From Clostridia bacterium (GTDB taxonomy: Bacteria > Bacillota > Clostridia > Christensenellales > Borkfalkiaceae), in the NCBI GenBank assembly GCA_014804995.1, contig JAAUYS010000167.1:1-42216 (forward strand): a DNA stretch of 42,216 nucleotides, read 5' to 3'. The first letter of the stretch is position 1, and each line of letters opens with the position of its first letter. The translations under genes were made by a program, and so were the position numbers. Of the stretch, positions 26,482-35,526 are shown piece after piece. The notes under the pieces are model-generated. The model was not told where the DNA came from, made no database searches, and saw only the letters and a list, made by a program, of their open reading frames with translations.

Positions 26482-28139
26482 TGTCCCCTGTATGCCGTGA
26501 ATGATGAGTTTCCAAGACTGATGCTATATACATTGCCACTTCCCGTCAACGTCAATTTATACCAGGGATGCCTCCCACAGCGCCTTATCTTATGCGCTTT
26601 TGTATCAGCAAGGAATCTGTCAAAGACCTTGTGGAAGTTGGAGTCGTACAGCTCCACAGTTGCCTCACCTGACATTTTTATCTCGGTAGGCCACCATAAT
26701 GGAGAGTCCGCCAGACTCATGGCGGCCTGCTCATTGTTGCCATACGCCTTGTTGTCAGACACTATATGGCGGCTCTCCCAGATATACGACATGTATTTGT
26801 CGCCACCATCCCATACCCAGACCTTGTTGTCTTCCAGATATAATAACTTTCCAGTGTTAGACACAAGCAGGTCATCGGGTCTTATTGAGAGTGTGCATAA
26901 CTCTCCATCAGACATATCGCCATAGGGCTTGCCGTTCAGGTCCAGCATGAATGTCGCCATGTCAGTGGCGAATACGAGATACCCCTCCCAGTAGGCCATG
27001 CGGATAGTGTCAGGCATGAGCCTTGCCCACTCATCCCTGCCGAACCATTTGCTTGTAACTATATGCCACTGACCATTGGCCTGTAAAAGTATTATCCCCA
27101 CAGGAGAGGCATAGAACATCCCATGCTCGGTCATAATCGCCCCATGCGGACGGACGCATCCTATGTCTGGAAGTGGGAACTCAAGCTGCGAGACAGGAGT
27201 GCATTTTGTGTCATCGCAATTTGATACGTCTATGATATACGGCACACTGTCAGTTGTAACGAATATGCGCTGGTCCTGCACCATCATGCGCACTATATTA
27301 TGGTCAAGGGTAAGGTCATATTTGGCGGGCCAGTTATGAGGCTGGAACTGCTCGGAGAAAAATATCCTGTTTCTGATAAACGCCGCAAGACGCACCTGGT
27401 CCCCGATGCTTATGAGGCCAGTCATCCCCCTTGGCGGCATACGGTCATATTGTGTCTCAAGCGCGGAACCAAGCGCGAGAGTCCTTATCTCATCAGTATA
27501 GCTGCTTTGCCCAGCAGGGATGGTGTCAACATAAAGAAATTCAGTAACAGGAGTCTGGACCTTCCCATCCATCTGCCGAAACCCTGAAGCACTCCGATAG
27601 ATATTTATCTCAACAGCATTATCCGTAGCGACAAGTCCTGATATTGTTACGCTTGTTCCGTCATTGACTCTTATGATATTGCTCGCCGGACTTGGCGCGG
27701 ACTCGGCTCCATGCTCATCAACACAGGTATAGACGTAAGAGCGGGCATCAGCGTCCCTGCTACATTCCTCGGACGCGTTAACAAATGGAGCATTATAAGG
27801 AGCCGCTATCCCATAAGCCCTTGCAGTCTCATTACAGCACTCGTCAACGGCCACATACTGAAGCCCAGTGCCGCAATGGTCTGTCATAAAATAGCCACCC
27901 CAGTCTGGCCCAATGGTCGCCACGTCCATAATCTGCGTCCATGACGGCATACAACACCCGTAAAGCCAAAACATCTTCGCGTTCGCCACAGGCTCCCTGC
28001 CGAACTGACAGGGCACTCGCCATGCCTCCAGACGGCCATTGCGGAGTTTCACATCATGGGCCACAGTCGCCTGATACTCGGCAAGCATATGGTCCGCAAG
28101 TCTTGGTATTATGCCGCCGAAATGGGATATTGCGAACAT
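26478..28139 (-). CDS. podovirus-type virion structural protein (tail/nozzle region)
   Basis: Conserved-looking start ISHFGGIIPRLADHMLAEYQATVAHDVKLRNGRLEAWR; beta-rich body; start set at MFAISHF. Confidence 0.5.
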   Translation of the reverse strand: MFAISHFGGIIPRLADHMLAEYQATVAHDVKLRNGRLEAWRVPCQFGREPVANAKMFWLYGCCMPSWTQIMDVATIGPDWGGYFMTDHCGTGLQYVAVDECCNETARAYGIAAPYNAPFVNASEECSRDADARSYVYTCVDEHGAESAPSPASNIIRVNDGTSVTISGLVATDNAVEINIYRSASGFRQMDGKVQTPVTEFLYVDTIPAGQSSYTDEIRTLALGSALETQYDRMPPRGMTGLISIGDQVRLAAFIRNRIFFSEQFQPHNWPAKYDLTLDHNIVRMMVQDQRIFVTTDSVPYIIDVSNCDDTKCTPVSQLEFPLPDIGCVRPHGAIMTEHGMFYASPVGIILLQANGQWHIVTSKWFGRDEWARLMPDTIRMAYWEGYLVFATDMATFMLDLNGKPYGDMSDGELCTLSIRPDDLLVSNTGKLLYLEDNKVWVWDGGDKYMSYIWESRHIVSDNKAYGNNEQAAMSLADSPLWWPTEIKMSGEATVELYDSNFHKVFDRFLADTKAHKIRRCGRHPWYKLTLTGSGNVYSISLGNSSFTAYRGQ

Positions 28140-28141
28140 GA

Positions 28142-29458
28142 CTAATTCGCTGACAGGTTGGCTGCCATAGTTACGGAATTGAGCATGAGGCATACACTGT
28201 TCGCCACGTCAAAGGAGCCGCCCTTCCATTCAAACTTGAGCGTATGCTCCCCAGCTCCAAGCACCGCATAGGACCAGAATACGAATCCTCCATGCCCACC
28301 GAATATCCGCACCTCGCATGTTAGGGAATCATCTATAATCACATCAGCGTTTGGAGAATCTCTTGAGCCTAGAAACGTGTCCTTGTCATCCACCGTGGCT
28401 ACGACAGGAACGAATATTGTCCCCGCTATCTGGCTATCACTCTCAAGATTGAATGTGCCAGTATAGTTGTGGGCAACAGCGTTAGCCATCCAGTAAAAGA
28501 AAAAGTTGCTCCCAGAACTTGCGCCACCCGCGCTTGCCTGTTTCTTTTCTATGCTTGTGGCAGAGCCAAGCTCGTTGAATGTGATGTCATAGCCGCCACA
28601 GCTAACGGTCTGCTCACCGCCTAGGTCTATATTCTGCTTGATGTCATATATATTATTATACTTGTCAAGGGTGACGTCATAACCGCCAAGGAGCCATATG
28701 CCCTCTCTTTTATTGAGAGGTTCAGCAAGTTTTATTGTATATATATTTGTCTTGGGGTCAGCGTCAACATCAATCCCATCCCCAGGGATTATGCCTGTAA
28801 CACCCTTGTTCGCGCTGCCTGAACCCGTATCTATAAGATGCCCATACCTGTCAAAGGTCATCCCATTGATAGTTGTCTGTGTGCCCTCTTTATGGTTTAT
28901 GACATAGGGGTCATCATAAGTGCCAGAGCCTGTAAGTTTTATGGCGTCATTCCCTGAACGGATATACATGCCGCCAGAACTGGAGCCACCAGAGCCGGAT
29001 ATGATAAACGGATTGGTGGATGTGCCATTGCCAGTTACGGTTATGCCGCTGCCTCCCTCAATATAGACAGTGACAAGGGGACGCCCAGACAGGTCACAGC
29101 GATAGAGATTTCCTGGTGTCGCGGATGGGTTGCAGAGATTGCCGCTCCCCCCACCGCCAGAACCGGAGCCAGTGCAGTCACCAGGTAACGGAGCGCAGGG
29201 GCTGCCAGTATAAATAGGCACAGTCTCGCTTTGCCGCACATTCACAAGACAGCCGTCAGCTATGACAAGCCTGTCATATACGCCATCTGGAGGCGGACTG
29301 CCCTTTTGGAGGTGAACGCCAAGCTCATCAGCATATAGGAGACCACCCCACGGCAGACATATCTCCCATGTTTCCTGCACGGGTACTTGTGTTTCACTGG
29401 CAGATACAAGTTCTTCTGCGCATTTCTGTACGGTACGGGGAGTGCATTGTTCTTCCAT
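28142..29458 (-). CDS. tail fibre/appendage-like protein
   Basis: Gly/Ser-rich repeats GSGITVTGNGTSTNPFIISGSGG, ...GDGIDVDADPKTNIYTIKLAEPL; start MEEQC with SD AGGAG. Confidence 0.55.
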   Translation of the reverse strand: MEEQCTPRTVQKCAEELVSASETQVPVQETWEICLPWGGLLYADELGVHLQKGSPPPDGVYDRLVIADGCLVNVRQSETVPIYTGSPCAPLPGDCTGSGSGGGGSGNLCNPSATPGNLYRCDLSGRPLVTVYIEGGSGITVTGNGTSTNPFIISGSGGSSSGGMYIRSGNDAIKLTGSGTYDDPYVINHKEGTQTTINGMTFDRYGHLIDTGSGSANKGVTGIIPGDGIDVDADPKTNIYTIKLAEPLNKREGIWLLGGYDVTLDKYNNIYDIKQNIDLGGEQTVSCGGYDITFNELGSATSIEKKQASAGGASSGSNFFFYWMANAVAHNYTGTFNLESDSQIAGTIFVPVVATVDDKDTFLGSRDSPNADVIIDDSLTCEVRIFGGHGGFVFWSYAVLGAGEHTLKFEWKGGSFDVANSVCLMLNSVTMAANLSAN

Positions 29459-29486
29459 AAAAAAGACTCCTGATTCGCAAACCCAT

Positions 29487-29515
29487 ATCATACTATACAA
29501 AAAAAGTAAAGTCCC
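29487..29515 (-). promoter_or_regulatory. candidate promoter overlapping terminator
   Basis: - strand GGGACT-N17-TATGAT; -35 lies within the terminator stem. Confidence 0.35.
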
Positions 29516-29536
29516 ACCTTGCCAGAAGTGGGACTT
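29499..29536 (-). terminator. intrinsic terminator after AntA/AntB gene
   Basis: - strand AAGTCCCAC...GTGGGACTT then TTACTTTTTTT. Confidence 0.75.
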
Positions 29537-29569
29537 ATGAAAAGGAGATGTATTACGACTAAATAATAT

Positions 29570-30346
29570 TTATATCATTTTGTTGGGATTGTCAATGTCT
29601 GAAACCTTTAATAAATCAAGGATATTTGAATACCATTTTATTTGAATTACGGGTGTGCCGCCATGTTTCTTTCCAGTATCAAGCATGATTCCATAGGGCA
29701 GACCTGATTCGGTCAACTCCAAACGGCCATTAGCAAGTCGCTTCTGATAGCCTTTATCAATCAACATCTTGTTGACCTTTCTATTTGATATGCCACCTAA
29801 TTCAAGGCCAATTTCGGTCGGCGTCAACATTGCTTTTTGAACTGGTGAGGGTAGGGCAATCTGGGATTCTTGCAGATAGTCATATCCTGTACGGCCTTTC
29901 ACCATATTGTTTACGCCAAGTGCTACTTGATTGGAATTTAATCCTGCTATTTTTAGTAACCGTTCTGTAATTGTCATATCAAGCAGGATTTTTGCTTCCT
30001 TTCTGTCTGCCTGTAGCCTTTCTTCACAAGCTATAAAATAACGTCTGATTTTCTTACCTTGGTCATTATTTTCAACCATGCAAAGTTCCTTCGCCATGCC
30101 AATGGTTATTTCATATTCAATGGTTGGACGCCCACCTGATGGATTAGAGGTTTTCCCCAAAACGGGGGAAAACTCCTTTCCTTCAATAAAATTGAACTTT
30201 TCTATACGGTCTTTAATCCAGCTTGAAAAATCTCGGCCAACCTGTAAGGCTTCATGTAATTTTCTTGCGTCAACCCATTGGATGCCTCTTCGTTCTTTCA
30301 CAGGCAAGACAGTATCAAATTTAATAGCAATATCTTCATCATTCAT
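29570..30346 (-). CDS. AntA/AntB-type phage antirepressor
   Basis: WVDARKLHEALQVGRDFSSWIKDRIEKFNFIEGKEFSPV...YEITIGMAKELCMVENNDQGKKIRRYFIACEERL; start MNDED with SD GGAG; the longer ORF start lies inside a hairpin. Confidence 0.82.
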   Translation of the reverse strand: MNDEDIAIKFDTVLPVKERRGIQWVDARKLHEALQVGRDFSSWIKDRIEKFNFIEGKEFSPVLGKTSNPSGGRPTIEYEITIGMAKELCMVENNDQGKKIRRYFIACEERLQADRKEAKILLDMTITERLLKIAGLNSNQVALGVNNMVKGRTGYDYLQESQIALPSPVQKAMLTPTEIGLELGGISNRKVNKMLIDKGYQKRLANGRLELTESGLPYGIMLDTGKKHGGTPVIQIKWYSNILDLLKVSDIDNPNKMI

Positions 30347-30360
30347 CTCAAAACTCCATA

Positions 30361-30422
30361 AAATAAAAAACCCATGATAGGGTCGCAACTTGAGTATATC
30401 CAAACTCAAGACCTATCATGGG
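30361..30422 (-). terminator. intrinsic terminator / leader attenuator before antirepressor
   Basis: - strand CCCATGATAGG ... CCTATCATGGG with inner CTTGAGT/ACTCAAG stem, followed by TTTTTTATTTT. Confidence 0.75.
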
Positions 30423-30442
30423 AAAATTCGGGATATTGTTTT

Positions 30443-30464
30443 TTGCCAGTTGCGACATTGGCAA
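30443..30464 (-). other. leader hairpin with loop complementary to attenuator bulge
   Basis: - strand TTGCCA-ATGTCGCAAC-TGGCAA; 9-nt complement to 30382-30390. Confidence 0.55.
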
Positions 30465-30469
30465 GTCAA

Positions 30470-30498
30470 TATCTATCTTACTATAAAATATTTGTCAA
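30470..30498 (-). promoter_or_regulatory. candidate promoter for antirepressor leader
   Basis: - strand TTGACA-N17-TAGATA, -35 overlaps upstream stop codon. Confidence 0.45.
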
Positions 30499-31097
30499 GC
30501 AGAAACCACAATTTTTGCCGTGCCAGTATGAACCGCCGTGCCGCTGCAATTAGTGGCCGCGAACGATATGGTCGTTTCACTGGCCTTGGCTGGCGCTATG
30601 CCAGATAATATTATCGCACTCCCCTGCGCCTTTGCGCTTACCCATGCTGGCAAGTCGCCCACTCCGCATGTTACAGGAGGCGTCCCATCAAAAAGTATAG
30701 CCCCAGTCCACTGCTGCCCTGCCTTGGCCGGAGCAAGCTCAATGAAATGATTGCTTACTGGAGCGCATACGCAGTCGCCACTACAGCAATCATAGTTGCA
30801 CACAAGGTCTTTTATGGCTGCAAGTATAGCTGGTGATACCGATTTCACACAAGACCCCTCTGGATGCGTGACAGCCTTTGTTCCCTCAAGCCCTCGTTCA
30901 ACAACAAGAGTGCCGTGGTCATTGGTTACTTTCACCGCCTCCATATTGGTGTCATCCAGTATGGAGAGAAATGTGTAGCCATCCTCGCCAAGCAGTTTCA
31001 CAAGGTCAGACTCGGCAGACCTGCATAACGGCAGATAGTTATCTCCTGCCTGCATGACGGCAGACGTATAAGCCGAGAAATATTCGCTAACCATCAT
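30495..31097 (-). CDS. virion-associated protein with Ig-like C-terminus
   Basis: ORF; Cys-rich centre CNYDCCSGDCVCAP, C-terminal ISFAATNCSGTAVHTGTAKIVV. Confidence 0.5.
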   Translation of the reverse strand: MMVSEYFSAYTSAVMQAGDNYLPLCRSAESDLVKLLGEDGYTFLSILDDTNMEAVKVTNDHGTLVVERGLEGTKAVTHPEGSCVKSVSPAILAAIKDLVCNYDCCSGDCVCAPVSNHFIELAPAKAGQQWTGAILFDGTPPVTCGVGDLPAWVSAKAQGSAIILSGIAPAKASETTISFAATNCSGTAVHTGTAKIVVSA

Positions 31098-31698
31098 GGC
31101 GGTTCACCTGTAATAGTCTGGCGTTTGTTATAATAAGAGCTTCCTCAAGTTTCGCTATCCGCTGCTCAAGACTCTTTACATACACTTCAGATGCGAATCC
31201 CTTGTGGCCGCTTCGTTCATAGTCCAGATTGAAAAGCGCGGCATGGTTGCTTGTGCCAGCCGGTCCAGCCGGCCCCTGCCGTCCCTCTCTGCCCTGCGCT
31301 CCTGGCACTCCCCTCGGCCCCTGGTCCCCTTTCGGTCCCACTGGCCCTTGTGGTCCTATCGGTCCCTGCGCTCCTGGCACTCCCTGCTTCCCTTGTGGAC
31401 CAACTGGACCCTCTGGGCCCTGCGGTCCCCTCTCTCCTTGCAGACCTGTTCTGCCTGTCGCTCCAGCCGGTCCCTGTATGCCCTGCGGTCCCCTCTCTCC
31501 CTGTGGTCCCTGCGGTCCCATAAGACCCGTGGCGCCCTGTATGCCCTGCGGTCCCCTTGTATATTCTCCCCATGAGATACCAAGAGGACTTGTGCTGTCG
31601 GCTACAAGAACCTGGCCGTCCTTGGCTCCAACTGGCAGTCCCAGAACTGGAGTGTATTCAGGATATGTGGAAGGACATTGCTTGTGAATAGCCATCAC
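31087..31698 (-). CDS. collagen-like fibre protein
   Basis: Long uninterrupted G-X-Y tract [25 protein letters not shown]... Confidence 0.85.
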   Translation of the reverse strand: MMAIHKQCPSTYPEYTPVLGLPVGAKDGQVLVADSTSPLGISWGEYTRGPQGIQGATGLMGPQGPQGERGPQGIQGPAGATGRTGLQGERGPQGPEGPVGPQGKQGVPGAQGPIGPQGPVGPKGDQGPRGVPGAQGREGRQGPAGPAGTSNHAALFNLDYERSGHKGFASEVYVKSLEQRIAKLEEALIITNARLLQVNRHDG

Positions 31699-32357
31699 AT
31701 CACCTTGCCGAATTTCATTTTTATTGAGCCACGCATAAGATTGGTATGCGACATGACCGCTTCCTCGCGAAGCATCTTGTTATACTCATTATAAAGTTCA
31801 GCTCCCAGACGCAGATTGGTCCAGTCCCTGCCGGTTATCAGCATGATATTGGCCCTGGTTCCCATGAGCAGAATGGAATAATATCTTGTCTTGTATATGG
31901 CCGGAAGCTCGCAGACATCCCTCTCCGGCACTACAGCGATAGTCACTACAGCGGAGTCGGCACATCCACAGTCTGTTTCTATATGAAGCTCACCCTCAAA
32001 CTCATCATACCATACACCCTTTCTATGGCATGAACTACCAACAGGAGCTTCAAAATATCTTGGTGGAATCCTCTCACCACAATGCTCATGGAGTCTTACA
32101 CCCAGTATGGCCCACAATTTCAGTCCATCCGCAGACGCCAGACTGTATGTGCTGACTCCTGGCTCAAGCTCAATGTCAACGCGACGGCGAAGGAGATTGC
32201 CTTTCTCCGCCATGTCAACAGCGGTCTTTATAAGATAGTGGGCAAAAAGCTGGGGAGGAAGCTGTTGATGGGTTTTAGTCTGAAACTCAAATTTCAGCTC
32301 ATCATAAAAATCACTGACCGGAACGGTCGGGAACTTCTCGTACACTATCCTTGCCAT
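31695..32357 (-). CDS. putative head-tail/tail adaptor protein
   Basis: 220-aa ORF in connector position. Confidence 0.45.
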   Translation of the reverse strand: MARIVYEKFPTVPVSDFYDELKFEFQTKTHQQLPPQLFAHYLIKTAVDMAEKGNLLRRRVDIELEPGVSTYSLASADGLKLWAILGVRLHEHCGERIPPRYFEAPVGSSCHRKGVWYDEFEGELHIETDCGCADSAVVTIAVVPERDVCELPAIYKTRYYSILLMGTRANIMLITGRDWTNLRLGAELYNEYNKMLREEAVMSHTNLMRGSIKMKFGKVM

Positions 32358-33024
32358 ACTTCATTTCCCTTTCCAGCATATTGTATTGCACTTCCTTGTC
32401 CATGAGCGACATAAACATGCTCATATGCTGCTTGGCCTGTTCGGTTACGACAGTGTTATTCTCACTGTCAACGGCATATGCCCTGCCAAGCATCCACTGC
32501 TTCACCATCGGTACGAATCTGTCAGGCACATTATAGTCGGCGTCTATATGCTCCGGCAGTTTATAACACTCAACCAGCACATAATACTTTTTCTTTGAGC
32601 CTCTCGGCACCGGCGGGATAACTCGGAACATGGAGTCGTCAGTCTCATTTATGACGTACTCCCGCATTTCATAGTCATCATCCCTCTTGCTTTCGCAATA
32701 GGCGACACCAAACCATCTTATGTCTATGTCCGCATCATCCCGTACTCTCCGGAGCCTGTGAAGTATCTCCGTGCCGTCCGCATTGCTCTCACCAAGCACA
32801 TTCTCTATGCTCTCGCACTGGCAAGCCGTCTGCCAGTTGTCGCCCTCTTTCAACTCAACCACCTGACGGGTTGTGAAATACTTTTTGAATCTGGGCGCGA
32901 GATATATTACAGCGTCATATAAAAAGGACATGAGCATGGCTTGCGGCCACAAGATAAACTCATGTCCATATTCCTGGTCATTCAGGTCATGCGATACCTG
33001 CCGGACTATTTCTTCCGCTTTCAT
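32311..33024 (-). CDS. putative phage adaptor protein (DUF6682-like)
   Basis: WPQAMLMSFLYDAVIYLAPRFKKYFTTRQVVELKEGDNWQ...YYVLVECYKLPEHI. Confidence 0.45.
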   Translation of the reverse strand: MKAEEIVRQVSHDLNDQEYGHEFILWPQAMLMSFLYDAVIYLAPRFKKYFTTRQVVELKEGDNWQTACQCESIENVLGESNADGTEILHRLRRVRDDADIDIRWFGVAYCESKRDDDYEMREYVINETDDSMFRVIPPVPRGSKKKYYVLVECYKLPEHIDADYNVPDRFVPMVKQWMLGRAYAVDSENNTVVTEQAKQHMSMFMSLMDKEVQYNMLEREMKYGKDSVREVPDRSGQ

Positions 33025-33509
33025 GCCAGTGTTATGCTCAACTGGTCAAGGACAGCGGCGCTCTTGTCCGACATGAATGTGTCAAATGGCTTGGCCCCAT
33101 AAGGCATCTTGCGCTCATCGGGATTGTTTATCACTGGAGTCGCCACCTGATTTTTCGCCTGATTGATATTGGCTACAGCGCTATGCAACAATGCCGCCTG
33201 TAAATCGGGATTATAGGCTTCCTCCTGCACTATGGTCGGCATCCACATCGCAGGGTCAGTGTTGCCAAACCTGTCGCAGTTCTCCATAATGTCCCGCATT
33301 TGCGCAAGCCTTTCTGAATATGGCAGCACCACTCCTGTCTTCTTGTTTTTCAAAAAAGCGGAGTGCGGGAGTGGCTCAAACGCGCTAACCACTCCCAGTC
33401 TCTGCAATGTCTCAATATCCTGTGGATTGTCAAAGGCGCTGTCCATAAGCGCATCCATGTTTATTCCCGATACCGGCGTTGGCCTTGTTTGCATAACCCG
33501 CTCCTGCAA
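33021..33509 (-). CDS. hypothetical late protein
   Basis: ORF in packed late cluster. Confidence 0.55.
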   Translation of the reverse strand: MQERVMQTRPTPVSGINMDALMDSAFDNPQDIETLQRLGVVSAFEPLPHSAFLKNKKTGVVLPYSERLAQMRDIMENCDRFGNTDPAMWMPTIVQEEAYNPDLQAALLHSAVANINQAKNQVATPVINNPDERKMPYGAKPFDTFMSDKSAAVLDQLSITLA

Positions 33510-33511
33510 TC

Positions 33512-33721
33512 CTATTTAGGCACTCTTGTCAAAACACTTTTCACATTGGATGACATATCGGAACCAGTGGAGCCGATACGCAATCCCATAATTGTACGTC
33601 TGGCTTCCTCGGAGCTGTTGCTCAAACTCCTTGGAGAACCAACAGACGCTGTAAGTTTCGGGGTGAATGTCTTTCCACCCTGGACTGTATCTTTTGATGT
33701 CGGCCCTTTCAAATCTGCCAT
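33512..33721 (-). CDS. hypothetical small late protein
   Basis: 69-aa ORF in packed late cluster. Confidence 0.5.
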   Translation of the reverse strand: MADLKGPTSKDTVQGGKTFTPKLTASVGSPRSLSNSSEEARRTIMGLRIGSTGSDMSSNVKSVLTRVPK

Positions 33722-33731
33722 TGCTATTCTC

Positions 33732-34535
33732 CTATCCTATCTGGCTTGGGCACTCAAAGGCCAGAAGTTTCGCTGACATATACACTGCTATATTGGACCG
33801 CCAGATAAGTTTTATCTTGTCGGCTGCCCCTTTGGAAATCTGGTAGCCAAGCACGACCGCTCCATAATACTCATCCAGACCGCCAGTGGGATTGCCGTTG
33901 GCGTCAGTCTTTACAAGATTATGACCGAATGTGCATGGAGCAGACGCGGACACAGAAGACGTGGAACTGGCCGCGCTTACGGGACTGCCAGTGAGTGTAG
34001 TGGCAGTTGACACTTTCGGAAGCGTAAGGTCAATGAAACCCCACCGCGCATCAGACGCGCCGAACTTGCCAAACGGGAACTCCGTAACTCCAGACGCCGC
34101 CACCGCCGCCGCATAGTCTGTATTGGTGGTGTCTTTATAGGCGTTGGTGGTGAAGTCCCATGCCACGCGCTTCGCCACTGGCTTGAAGTAAACGCCCTCA
34201 AGCAATGGGTCCACACGGCTCACTTCTATGTGCTGGGCCACGACAAAAGAACGCAGTGGAACCCATGTAAGCCATATAATGTCATTCACTTTCTCCAGAC
34301 CTTTCAATGCGGTCTGCATCCAGTGATGCCCCATTGTGTCTCCCAGTCTTGGGATAAGAGGGAAAACCAGATTCAGATACCCCTGCCCTTGTGCCGCTTC
34401 AGCATGGGAGTCGTAAGGCGGTGTGTCTTCCTTGTGATAACTGTCAAAAGGCGGAGTCCACTCGGCATACTCGCCAGCGCAAAACATGGGCTTGAAAGCT
34501 GGAGTGCCGCCCCTGAAAAGATTTACATTTGCCAT
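33732..34535 (-). CDS. virion structural protein (capsid-associated)
   Basis: 267-aa ORF directly downstream of putative major capsid gene. Confidence 0.5.
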   Translation of the reverse strand: MANVNLFRGGTPAFKPMFCAGEYAEWTPPFDSYHKEDTPPYDSHAEAAQGQGYLNLVFPLIPRLGDTMGHHWMQTALKGLEKVNDIIWLTWVPLRSFVVAQHIEVSRVDPLLEGVYFKPVAKRVAWDFTTNAYKDTTNTDYAAAVAASGVTEFPFGKFGASDARWGFIDLTLPKVSTATTLTGSPVSAASSTSSVSASAPCTFGHNLVKTDANGNPTGGLDEYYGAVVLGYQISKGAADKIKLIWRSNIAVYMSAKLLAFECPSQIG

Positions 34536-34546
34536 GAGTAATCTCC

Positions 34547-35509
34547 CTATGCTGCTACGTTGATTTCATCAAATGTCCAGTAACCAAGGGCGAGAGCGTC
34601 AGGATAGATAACATCCGCGCCATACGCCACAAAATACTGATAGCGCACTCCAAGGCTGTTCGGGTCATTGGCCGCGAGACGCGCCTTGACTATATTGGAC
34701 GCATACGCTGTCGCTTCCCTGTGTCCGGCTATGATAAAGAATGAGAGCTTGCCTGTCTCATCCATACGCACAGGCACATGAATGGACTCAATGACATTGA
34801 AGCCCGCAAGCTGCTTGTCCCACATGCCAGACACAATAGTGCCACAAGTGCAGCTCCAGTCAGAATTGGAGTAGTTGCTCATGGCGATATATGTCCGCAG
34901 GATGGGAGGCACTATGAGGAACATCTCGTTGTCGCGCCATCTCTTTGTCTCAAGCATTGTGCGCTGGAGATTGAACAGGTGCAGCGGCAGATTGGACGGG
35001 CAGATATGCACGGGATTGCCAGGCTCGCCAAGATTGATGTCATGGTAGCGTCCGGCTCCGTTCATGCTGGTAAGAGGTGAAACACCCGCCATCATGCGGG
35101 CCAGCACATAGGAGCGCTGGCTGTCCACATAGGACTGGTACATGGACTCAAGCAGTTTCTGCTCATAGGACGCCCATCTATCACAGGCCATCTGAATGTC
35201 AATCTCATCAAACTTGATGTCCTGATAGTCCAGGTTGCAGATATTCAGACAACGGGCCTCTGTCGTCACAGTGTTCGGCACTAGCTGCTGGTTTTTCTGA
35301 TAGGGTCGCATTGGTCCCACTTCAGGCGCGTACATTATCTGTATGCTCTGGGCGCATCTCGTTACTGGCTCAAGCAGTTCGGACGCTGTGATACGGGGAA
35401 GCCAATCTTCCTCATATACGCGGGAAAGTATTTTATCGCTATACTCATGCCGCGCAAGTGGGGTAGCCTCAATACCGGAATAACCACTGGCACTCTGATA
35501 AACAGGCAT
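34547..35509 (-). CDS. major capsid protein (putative)
   Basis: Size, position after scaffold, capsid-like composition (SDKILSRVYEEDWLPRITASEL...). Confidence 0.65.
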   Translation of the reverse strand: MPVYQSASGYSGIEATPLARHEYSDKILSRVYEEDWLPRITASELLEPVTRCAQSIQIMYAPEVGPMRPYQKNQQLVPNTVTTEARCLNICNLDYQDIKFDEIDIQMACDRWASYEQKLLESMYQSYVDSQRSYVLARMMAGVSPLTSMNGAGRYHDINLGEPGNPVHICPSNLPLHLFNLQRTMLETKRWRDNEMFLIVPPILRTYIAMSNYSNSDWSCTCGTIVSGMWDKQLAGFNVIESIHVPVRMDETGKLSFFIIAGHREATAYASNIVKARLAANDPNSLGVRYQYFVAYGADVIYPDALALGYWTFDEINVAA

Positions 35510-35526
35510 ATCAATCTCCTGTGCAA

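Noticed and set aside
30346-30409. Upstream start of the antirepressor ORF (MSLDILKLRPYHGFF...)
   Set aside because: This extension is the translation of the hairpin/terminator; the SD-supported start is 30346.
31250-31560. Repeats resembling a CRISPR or tandem-repeat array
   Set aside because: Nine-base periodicity is coding (Gly-X-Y); no conserved repeat/spacer alternation.
31204-31687. Several long + strand ORFs rich in Pro/Ser across the collagen-like gene
   Set aside because: They are antisense shadows of a GXY-repeat CDS; composition is explained by the repeat and no SD or context supports them.
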